From: CADEEN01 sp963738425
Lineage (GTDB): Bacteria > Pseudomonadota > Gammaproteobacteria > Burkholderiales > Burkholderiaceae_C
Direction: 5' to 3'
Length of the DNA: 64,000 nucleotides
Assembly (NCBI GenBank): GCA_963738425.1
Contig: CAVTWT010000001.1
Span: 1-64,000, forward strand
How positions within the stretch are numbered: the first letter of the stretch is position 1; each line of letters begins with the position of its first letter. Positions 57,709-64,000 of this stretch are shown here, in pieces. Under the pieces are notes generated by a model. That model was not told the origin of the DNA. It worked only from the letters and a program-made list of their open reading frames with translations, and did no database searches. The position numbers were made by a program, and so were the translations under genes.

Positions 57709-58770
57709 ATGTTCAAGCGTGTCTTGTCGGCGTTGTTTTCACAGGCTCCAGCCGACGCAGGCAAAGGGCGCATTGCCATCCAAGAGCCGCCGGACTCTGT
57801 CGAAGTCGCTGGGGGGCAGTTTCCTATTGTCGAGCGCTTGACCTTCGCAGAACGGTTGCCGCATCTGGACTGGCACGCCGTCAGCGAGTGGGTCGCGACA
57901 CTGTCCGACGAAGCGCAACGCGACCACGCTTGGGGTCTCTGCGAGAGGGCATGGCTCGACCACCTTCGCGTTGCGTTGGGAGCCAGCCATGAGCTTCGTG
58001 AGTCGGATGGCACTTTGCTCTTGTGTTCGCTCGATGAACGTGCGGCCAAGGCCGCGCTGGACTTCGTGAATCGCACCGAGCAGCGGGTCCTGCGTGTTCT
58101 CGACGGCATCGCCATGACAGGCGGCTGGGGCCACGACATCGTTGTGCTTTTCGACGATGAGGAAACCTACTACCGGTACGTGTCACATCATTACCCCGAA
58201 TCCGGCGAATTTGCTTTCTCGGGTGGCATGTTCATCAACGCTGGCTGTTCGCACTTTGTCGCCGTAAAAGGTGAATTGCAGGCCTTGGAGCCAGTGATTG
58301 CCCACGAGACGACGCATGCGCTGCTGTCGCATCTGCCGATTCCTGCTTGGCTCAACGAAGGGTTGGCCGTCAACACCGAGCGTCGCTTGTGTCCTGCGGC
58401 GCATGACCCGCGATCGCAGCCGTCGGCCGCGCAGATGCACAAACGCCACAAGGCATTTTGGGGACCGGAGGAATTGCAGCAGTTCTGGTCGGGACAGTCG
58501 TTCTTGCGCACGGATCAGGGCAACGAGCTGTCCTACGACTTCGCACGCATACTGGTTGAGCAGTTCTCTGTTGAGTGGGAGCCTTTTGTGCGTTTCGCAT
58601 GTTCCGCGGATCTTGGCGACGCTGGTGTGCAAGCCGCCGAGAGAGAACTGGGCATTCGGCTCGGTGAAGCCGCGGCTGCAATTCTGGAGCGGTCCAGTGC
58701 GAAAGGATTGGAGCCTCAGCCTGAAAAGTGGGCGGCTGCGCCCGAACGGGGCGGTTTCGTCGGCGTCTAG
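57709..58770 (+). CDS. Putative zinc metallopeptidase-like protein (gluzincin type)
   Basis: A 353-residue protein that I do not recognise as a named family. The zinc motif HETTH is in IAHETTHALLSHLPIPAWLNEGLA, with a further Glu (NEGLA) at the spacing of gluzincin peptidases. No signal peptide, so it probably acts in the cytoplasm. Its base composition is a little lower in GC than its neighbours. The stop shares a CTAG with the convergent ybdK gene stop. Catalytic activity is likely from the motif, but the substrate is unknown. Confidence 0.7.
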   Translation: MFKRVLSALFSQAPADAGKGRIAIQEPPDSVEVAGGQFPIVERLTFAERLPHLDWHAVSEWVATLSDEAQRDHAWGLCERAWLDHLRVALGASHELRESDGTLLLCSLDERAAKAALDFVNRTEQRVLRVLDGIAMTGGWGHDIVVLFDDEETYYRYVSHHYPESGEFAFSGGMFINAGCSHFVAVKGELQALEPVIAHETTHALLSHLPIPAWLNEGLAVNTERRLCPAAHDPRSQPSAAQMHKRHKAFWGPEELQQFWSGQSFLRTDQGNELSYDFARILVEQFSVEWEPFVRFACSADLGDAGVQAAERELGIRLGEAAAAILERSSAKGLEPQPEKWAAAPERGGFVGV

Positions 58771-59894
58771 GCACCCTCGAACCGCAAACACTGCTGCCGT
58801 ACCACCTCCGGCAGGAACTGCTCCTTGTCTTGCGCCGCGCGCAGCCACGCGGCGTCGGTGCTCGGCTCTTGGGCGAGCGCTTCCTTGAGCAACGTCAGCC
58901 CGCGCTCGGCATGCAGCTCGATGGCGTGCATCTCCACTGCGTCGATCGTCTCCAGGATCAACTCCCGGATCGGCCGATGGATTGCCGTCGCCGGATCGAC
59001 GACTTCACCGTCGAGGCCGAAGCGGCAGGCCTGGAAGCGGTTGTAGGTGTAGGCCAAATAGTCGTCTTCGTGCGGCTCGAACGGCCGCTCGCGCATCAGC
59101 CAGCGGGCGACGCATTGCAGGTAGGCGGCGATCGCTGCGGCGCGCTCGACGGTCAGCGGCGTGTCCATCACACGCACTTCGATCGTGCCGAACTCGGGCT
59201 TGGGGCGGATGTCCCAGTAGAAGTCCTTCATCGACTCGACGACGCCGGTGCGGCGCATCTTTTCGAAGTAGACGCCGAACGATTCCCAGCTGAGGTGAAA
59301 CGGCGCGCGGCCCGACAGCGGAAAGGCGAACACCGAGTTCAGGCGCGCCGATTGAAAGCCGGTGTCGGTGCCCTGCACGAAGGGCGACGAGGCCGACAAC
59401 GCGATCACGTGCGGCACGAAGCGGCTCATCGCATGCAGCAGCCACAGCGCTTCGTCGGGGCTGGGCACACCGATGTGCACATGCTGGCCGAAGACGGTGA
59501 ACTGCTTGGACAGATAACCGTAGAGCTGCGAGACCTGCTGGAAGCGCGGCGTGTCGAAGATGCGGCGGCGGCTCCAGTCCTGGAACGCGTGCGTGCCGCC
59601 ACCGGCCAGGCGCAAGTTGAGTTTGCCGGCGTCTTCGACCAATGCGTCGCGCACTTCGAGCAACTGATCGATGACGTCGCGGTGGCGCTCGCAGATGCCG
59701 GTGGATAGCTCGATCATCGAGCTGGTGATCTCCGGCTTGACGTCGGCGATGAGCTTGGTTTTGCGCTTGGCCATCACGCGCAGCAGGTCGGCTGCGCCGG
59801 GCGCGAGGTCGTAGTCGTGCCGGTTGACGATCTGAAGCTCGAGCTCGACGCCGAGCGTGAACGCGCGGCTGGCGGTGAAGTCGCCGAGGCTCAT
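58767..59894 (-). CDS. ybdK: YbdK-type carboxylate-amine ligase (glutamate-cysteine ligase 2 family)
   Basis: A 375-residue ATP-dependent ligase of the GCS2 family. It opens FTLGVELELQIVN, with VKPEITSSMIELSTGIC, GGGTHAFQDWSRRRI, QHVHIGVPS and WDIRPKPEFGTIEVRVMD, all characteristic of YbdK. It joins glutamate to cysteine or other amines only weakly in known members; the physiological role is not settled. Start at 59894 overlaps the antiporter stop by ATGA, so both are in one operon. Confidence 0.92.
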   Translation of the reverse strand: MSLGDFTASRAFTLGVELELQIVNRHDYDLAPGAADLLRVMAKRKTKLIADVKPEITSSMIELSTGICERHRDVIDQLLEVRDALVEDAGKLNLRLAGGGTHAFQDWSRRRIFDTPRFQQVSQLYGYLSKQFTVFGQHVHIGVPSPDEALWLLHAMSRFVPHVIALSASSPFVQGTDTGFQSARLNSVFAFPLSGRAPFHLSWESFGVYFEKMRRTGVVESMKDFYWDIRPKPEFGTIEVRVMDTPLTVERAAAIAAYLQCVARWLMRERPFEPHEDDYLAYTYNRFQACRFGLDGEVVDPATAIHRPIRELILETIDAVEMHAIELHAERGLTLLKEALAQEPSTDAAWLRAAQDKEQFLPEVVRQQCLRFEGA

Positions 59895-61120
59895 GATGTC
59901 TTGGCCGCACGGGCAGGGCGCGCATCGACCTCACCCGCCGCACGCAGACCCGCCATCACCGCCAGCGGCGCAGCGAGTTCGAGCAGCGCCAGTGACGCCA
60001 GCAGCACCGGCATCATCTGTGCGCCCACATTCTGGTGCCGCGCCACAAAATCCAGCGTCAGCACCCAGGCGGTGGCCGACATTGGCGTCAGGCTGATGGC
60101 CAGGCACGCCGCCTGGCCGATGCCCAGGCCGCTCGGCCGCGCTAATGCGAGCACCGCCAGGCCCTTGGCCAGGCCGCGCGCGATCACCAGCGCGAGCGCG
60201 ATGCCGGCTGACGCCGCCAGCGCGTCGAGCGTCCACGCCGACGACACGGCGACGAACATCACCAGCACGAGCGCGCTGCCGGCACTGCCGAAGTGGCGCG
60301 GCCAGACCCACGGCCGCTCGCTGCGGTTGGCCAGCCACATGCCGGCGAGCAGCGGCACCAGCAGCGTCGACAGCGACAGCGTCTTGGCGACCACGAGGGC
60401 CAGCAGTACCGCCGACAGCAGCAGCACGATCGAGTTGTCTTCGCGCAGATCGAAGCGCCGCGCGATCAGCGCCAGTCCTTCGCCGAGCGCGGCGCCGAGC
60501 AGGATCGAGCCGAAGAACGAGAACATCACCGGTGACAGCGCTTCAAGCCAAGTCCGCGGGTCCGACAGCAGCAACCCGGCCGACAGCAGCTTCATCGCCA
60601 GCACGGCATACAGCGTGTTCAGCGCAGCCAGCGTCAACAGGCGTTCGGTGACTTGGCCGGCGGCATGCAACTCGCCGACCACGCGTTGCAGCACCGCGGG
60701 CGAGACGCAGACGGCGACGATGCACAACGGCGTCGCCACCTCCGTCGGCAGGCCGAACGACGACAGCACCGCGAAGACGACGATGCCGGTCAGCAGCGAT
60801 TCGGCCACGCTGGTGGCCAGTAGCCAGGGGTTGCGCACCAGCCACTTCAGCCGCAGCCGCGCACCGGCTTCGAAAAGCAGCAGCGCCAACGCACCGTCGA
60901 TGACGACGCGCAGCGCGGGCTCGTCGCCTTCGGCGCCGCGGCCCGACAGGGCCAGGGCAGTGCCGACGATCACATAGCCGACCAGCCGCGGCCAGCGCAG
61001 CACGCGCCACACGGCTTCCCCGGCCAGCGCGGCAATCACGGCCAGCAGCGCGGCACCGAGCAGCGTGTCGGGCTGCAAGGTCCAGGGCGCGGTGATCAAG
61101 GGCCAGAGCGTGTCGAGCAT
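59891..61120 (-). CDS. Cation:proton antiporter (Kef/CPA2 type)
   Basis: A 409-residue inner-membrane antiporter with about twelve membrane segments. Typical regions are LLFEAGARLRLKWLVRNPWLL, VFAVLSSFGLPTEVATPLCIVA and MSATAWVLTLDFVARH. The soluble nucleotide-binding (TrkA-N) domain of KefB/KefC is missing, so gating by NAD or glutathione is not expected. Translationally coupled to ybdK downstream. Likely exchanges potassium or sodium for protons. Confidence 0.82.
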   Translation of the reverse strand: MLDTLWPLITAPWTLQPDTLLGAALLAVIAALAGEAVWRVLRWPRLVGYVIVGTALALSGRGAEGDEPALRVVIDGALALLLFEAGARLRLKWLVRNPWLLATSVAESLLTGIVVFAVLSSFGLPTEVATPLCIVAVCVSPAVLQRVVGELHAAGQVTERLLTLAALNTLYAVLAMKLLSAGLLLSDPRTWLEALSPVMFSFFGSILLGAALGEGLALIARRFDLREDNSIVLLLSAVLLALVVAKTLSLSTLLVPLLAGMWLANRSERPWVWPRHFGSAGSALVLVMFVAVSSAWTLDALAASAGIALALVIARGLAKGLAVLALARPSGLGIGQAACLAISLTPMSATAWVLTLDFVARHQNVGAQMMPVLLASLALLELAAPLAVMAGLRAAGEVDARPARAAKTS

Positions 61121-61187
61121 GGTGGTGGTTTGTGTGAAGTCAACTCAGCATGGTGCCCGCTGCGCGCGAAGCAGATGTGTCAGAAAG

Positions 61188-61290
61188 TGCTGGCACAGCC
61201 CACCCCCGAAGCGGCTTCGCCGCTCCCCCTCAAGGGGGCACCGCCAGCGGCCTGGCGGAGCCAGTTCCGCGGCGGTCGCTTGGGTAGATT
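61188..61290 (+). repeat. Dispersed palindromic intergenic repeat, family B copy 2
   Basis: CCGAAGCGGCTTCGCCG, CCCCCTCAAGGGGGCACCGCCAGCGGCC, GGCGGAGCC, CCGCGGCGGTCGCTTGGG. Matches the copy at 27738-27835 block for block. Located between antiporter and S10 peptidase genes. Confidence 0.78.
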
Positions 61291-61326
61291 CGTTCGCTGC
61301 GCGGTAGGCATGCAGCGTGCCCATCC

Positions 61327-62826
61327 TCACGCCGCCTTCAGCCACGCGGCGAGGTCGCGTTCGAGTTTCTCCAGATCGGCCTGGCGCGTGTACATCATGT
61401 GGCCGGCATCGTAGTAGTGGTGTTCGACGCGCGCCAGCACTTCGGGCGGCACATCGAGCTGGGCGAGCGACCAGTCGCTGGCGCTGTAGGGGGTGCCGAG
61501 GTCGTAGCGGCCGCTGGCGGCAAAGACACGCAGGTGGGTGTTGCGGCGCAGCGCGCGAGACAGGTCCGGGCTGGTCGAGCAGTAGGCGTTTCCTTGAGCT
61601 TCCCCGCGGTTCCAGTTCCAGGCCTTGTTGGTGTCGATGTTGAGAAGCTCGTAGCGCTGCGGCTCGGTCAGGCCGAGCGTGTCGCCGAAGTAGGCCAGCG
61701 TGGCCATGGCGTAGGGCGCGGCGATCGACTCGATGCCGGGATCGAACTCGAACTCGCGCCCACGCTGCGCGGCCATCGGGCCGGTGACGCGCGCATCGAG
61801 GCGGCCGACCTGTTTGCCCTGATCGCGCAGCAACTCGAAGAAGAAGCACTGATCGCTGATGCGCAGGTTTTGCGCTTCGACCAGGGCCTGCGACAAGCCG
61901 GTGAGTTCTGCAATGCGCTTGGCGATGCGCTTGCGCTCGGTGCCCGACAGGCGCGCACCGGCATGCAGCGCGCGCAGGTAGTCTTCCTGCACGAAGGCTT
62001 CGGCGGCCTGGCGCGCGGCTTGCGACGATGCGCCGAGCACGCCCTTCAGCTTGCCGTGGAACTGCGCGACATTGGCCAAGCCGGGCAGGAAGGTCGCGTA
62101 AGGCAGGTCGTTGGCCGGCGCGAAGACGAGGCTTTGCAGATCCATCGCGCACGAGACGAGGATCACGCCCGCCAACGCGACATTGATGTTGAGCAGCGAC
62201 TCGGCCAGCGCTGCGCCGCGCGTGGTGCCATAGCTTTCGCCGGCGAGGAATATCTTGGAGCCCCATCGCTTGTGGCGTGTCAACCAGCCGCGCATCACTT
62301 CGGTCAGCGCGGCCACGTCGCCGTCGACCGAGAGCAGCGTCTTGCGCGCGTCGTCGCCCGCAGCGATCGACCAGCCGGTGTGCGGCGGGTCGATGAAGAC
62401 GAGGTCGAAATGCGCGAGCCAGGTCAGCGGGTTGTCGCTGACGGCATAGGGCGGCGTCGGCATGCTGCCGTCGTCGGGCACGACGACGCGCTTCGGCCCG
62501 AGGGCACCGAGGTGCAGCCAGACCGACGACGAGCCGGGACCGCCGTTGAAAGCGAAGCACACCGGGCGTGTCGCGGCGCTGGCGCCTTCGAGCTCGTAGG
62601 CGGTCGTGAAGATCGCCGCTTCCGGCTCGCCGCGCTCGTTGCCGAAGGTCCGCTTGACGACCGGCAGGTACTCGCAGGTGGCGAGGTAGCCGAGCTTGTC
62701 GCCCCCAGCGGTCTTGACGCTGCCCTTGGAAACAACGGGCGACTGCACCAACCGCGCTTCGACGGCTTTTTTCTCGCGCTCTTTCTTCGCCTCGTCTTCC
62801 GGTTTCTTGACGCTGTCCTCGGCCAT
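61327..62826 (-). CDS. S10 family serine carboxypeptidase-like protein
   Basis: A 499-residue alpha/beta-hydrolase of the S10 (serine carboxypeptidase) family. The oxyanion region is CFAFNGGPGSSSVWLHLGAL, the catalytic Ser is in FLAGESYGTTRGAALAE, Asp in ASGRYDLGTPYSA and His in YDAGHMMY. The N-terminus (MAEDSVKKPEDEAKKEREKK) is highly charged and shows no signal peptide, although S10 enzymes are normally secreted or vacuolar. Transcribed divergently from ygiQ. Expected to cut C-terminal residues from peptides. Confidence 0.9.
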   Translation of the reverse strand: MAEDSVKKPEDEAKKEREKKAVEARLVQSPVVSKGSVKTAGGDKLGYLATCEYLPVVKRTFGNERGEPEAAIFTTAYELEGASAATRPVCFAFNGGPGSSSVWLHLGALGPKRVVVPDDGSMPTPPYAVSDNPLTWLAHFDLVFIDPPHTGWSIAAGDDARKTLLSVDGDVAALTEVMRGWLTRHKRWGSKIFLAGESYGTTRGAALAESLLNINVALAGVILVSCAMDLQSLVFAPANDLPYATFLPGLANVAQFHGKLKGVLGASSQAARQAAEAFVQEDYLRALHAGARLSGTERKRIAKRIAELTGLSQALVEAQNLRISDQCFFFELLRDQGKQVGRLDARVTGPMAAQRGREFEFDPGIESIAAPYAMATLAYFGDTLGLTEPQRYELLNIDTNKAWNWNRGEAQGNAYCSTSPDLSRALRRNTHLRVFAASGRYDLGTPYSASDWSLAQLDVPPEVLARVEHHYYDAGHMMYTRQADLEKLERDLAAWLKAA

Positions 62827-62877
62827 GGTGTCGTGGGGTCTTGAGGGAGGGCGCAGTGTAGAGGGGACAATACCGAG

Positions 62878-64000
62878 GTGAACACCGCAGTTTCGTCATC
62901 TCCCACGCCCGCGCGCGCGCTGACCGGCTATCGGCCGTTCTGGGCCAAGCGCTTCGGCCCGACGCCGTTTCTGCCGATGAGCCGCGCCGAGATGGAAGTG
63001 CTCGGCTGGGACGCCTGCGACGTGATCATCGTCAGCGGTGACGCCTATGTCGATCACCCGAGCTTCGGCATGGCGGTGATCGGGCGCGTGCTCGAAGCGC
63101 AGGGCTTTCGCGTCGGCATCATCGCGCAGCCGGATTGGAACGACCTCGAATCGTTCCGCGCGCTCGGCCGGCCGACGCTGTTCTTCGGTGTCGCCGCCGG
63201 CAACATGGATTCGATGATCAACCACTACACGGCCGATCGGAAGATCCGCAGCGACGATGCCTACACCCCCGGCAACGTCAGTGGCAAGCGGCCGGATCGG
63301 GCCACGCTGGTCTATACGCAGCGCGTGCAGGAAGTGTTCAAGGACGTGCCGATCGTCATCGGCGGCATCGAAGCCAGCCTGCGCCGCATCGCGCATTACG
63401 ACTACTGGCAGGACAAGGTGCGGCGCTCGGTGCTGGCCGACAGCAAGGCCGATCTGCTGGTCTACGGCAACGCAGAACGCGCGATCGTCGAGATCGCGCA
63501 TCGCCTGGCCAAGAAGCAGCCGATCGAAACCATCACCGACGTGCGCGGCACGGCGTTCATGGTGCGTGACGCGTTTGCGCCGCAGGGTTTCATGGAGATC
63601 GATTCGACCGACGTCGATCTGCCGGGACGGATCGACGATCACATCGATCCGTACCTGACGACGAGCGAGGCTGCTGCATCGCAGGGCCAGTCGTGTGCAA
63701 AGGAAGAAGGTGCCACGCCGATCGCGATGCCGGTCTCGCGCAAGACCGGCGCCGTGAAGATGCCGCCACGCGACAAGACGGTGATCCGCATCCCGGCCTA
63801 CGAGCAGGTCAGGTCCGACGCCGTGCTCTACGCGCACGCCAACCGCGTGCTGCACCTCGAGACGAACCCCGGCAACGCGCGCGCGCTGGTGCAACGCCAC
63901 GGCGAGCGCGACGTCTGGATCAACCCGCCGCCGATCCCGCTCGCCACCACCGAGATGGATCACGTCTTCGACCTGCCGTACGCGCGCAGCCCGCATCCAC
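62878..64000 (+). CDS. ygiQ: YgiQ family radical SAM protein, 3' truncated by window edge
   Basis: The first 374 codons of a YgiQ (UPF0313) protein; the gene continues past the window. Start is GTG at 62878 with GAGGGG upstream. Recognisable parts are LTGYRPFWAKRFGPTPFLPM, DVIIVSGDAYVDHPSFGMAV, FGVAAGNMDSMINHYTADRK and VIGGIEASLRRIAHYDYWQDK. The radical SAM CxxxCxxC motif lies further on, outside the window. No frame break up to the edge. The function of YgiQ is unknown. Confidence 0.93.
   Translation, partial: MNTAVSSSPTPARALTGYRPFWAKRFGPTPFLPMSRAEMEVLGWDACDVIIVSGDAYVDHPSFGMAVIGRVLEAQGFRVGIIAQPDWNDLESFRALGRPTLFFGVAAGNMDSMINHYTADRKIRSDDAYTPGNVSGKRPDRATLVYTQRVQEVFKDVPIVIGGIEASLRRIAHYDYWQDKVRRSVLADSKADLLVYGNAERAIVEIAHRLAKKQPIETITDVRGTAFMVRDAFAPQGFMEIDSTDVDLPGRIDDHIDPYLTTSEAAASQGQSCAKEEGATPIAMPVSRKTGAVKMPPRDKTVIRIPAYEQVRSDAVLYAHANRVLHLETNPGNARALVQRHGERDVWINPPPIPLATTEMDHVFDLPYARSPHP

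Overview
The window is 64 kb of high-GC DNA with dense, partly overlapping genes. Gene content and order suggest a betaproteobacterium of the order Burkholderiales, probably near the Rubrivivax/Leptothrix group: a cys operon with a DUF934 gene between cysI and cysH, a PHA phasin, a CobA-FdxA-ferredoxin reductase tail on the sulfate genes, and ParB/AlpA island genes next to a tRNA. This placement is an inference from gene content, not from a search.

Layout. 1-1955: edge of an integrated element (ParB tail, small membrane protein, AlpA regulator) against tRNA-Asn. 2057-4296: a TonB-dependent receptor under a TPP riboswitch. 4331-12513: a nine-gene assimilatory sulfate operon on the minus strand (tauE-like, cysI, DUF934, cysH, cysD, cysN, cobA, fdxA, ferredoxin-NADP reductase), mostly joined by ATGA-type overlaps. 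12558-13379: phasin with promoter and terminator. 13442-18146: histone-deacetylase-like hydrolase, nitroreductase, RsuA, an ion transporter and a 2-hydroxyacid dehydrogenase. 18150-21655: a PAS hybrid histidine kinase divergent from a short MetE/MesD-like methionine synthase.

21925-48832 is the most striking part. It is one co-directional run encoding a GAF-HlyD fusion, a PqqD-like/M50 peptidase/HlyD fusion, a second SecA-like ATPase, a periplasmic adaptor, a giant adhesin of about 5,300 residues with an EPRILYSAD (LEPR-XLL-like) N-terminus and a DUF4347 domain, then a diguanylate cyclase and a GGDEF-EAL phosphodiesterase. There is no ABC exporter or TolC in the run. I read it as a dedicated export and surface-display system for one giant protein, controlled by c-di-GMP.

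48949-64000 is ordinary chromosome: a 2OG-Fe oxygenase, a DUF502 protein, a TauE-like permease, an ABC exporter, a second TonB receptor, an RluA-type synthase, a Tat-type intradiol dioxygenase, an SDR, a zinc-peptidase-like protein, YbdK, a cation antiporter, an S10 peptidase and the start of ygiQ.

Data quality: twelve genes carry about sixteen frame changes, and all but one fit a single inserted base, often CTTG where CTG would restore the frame. This looks like insertion-biased sequencing error rather than widespread gene decay, so I give the broken genes as whole loci with the shift positions. Dispersed palindromic intergenic repeats of two families also occur, several inside the giant-protein locus.
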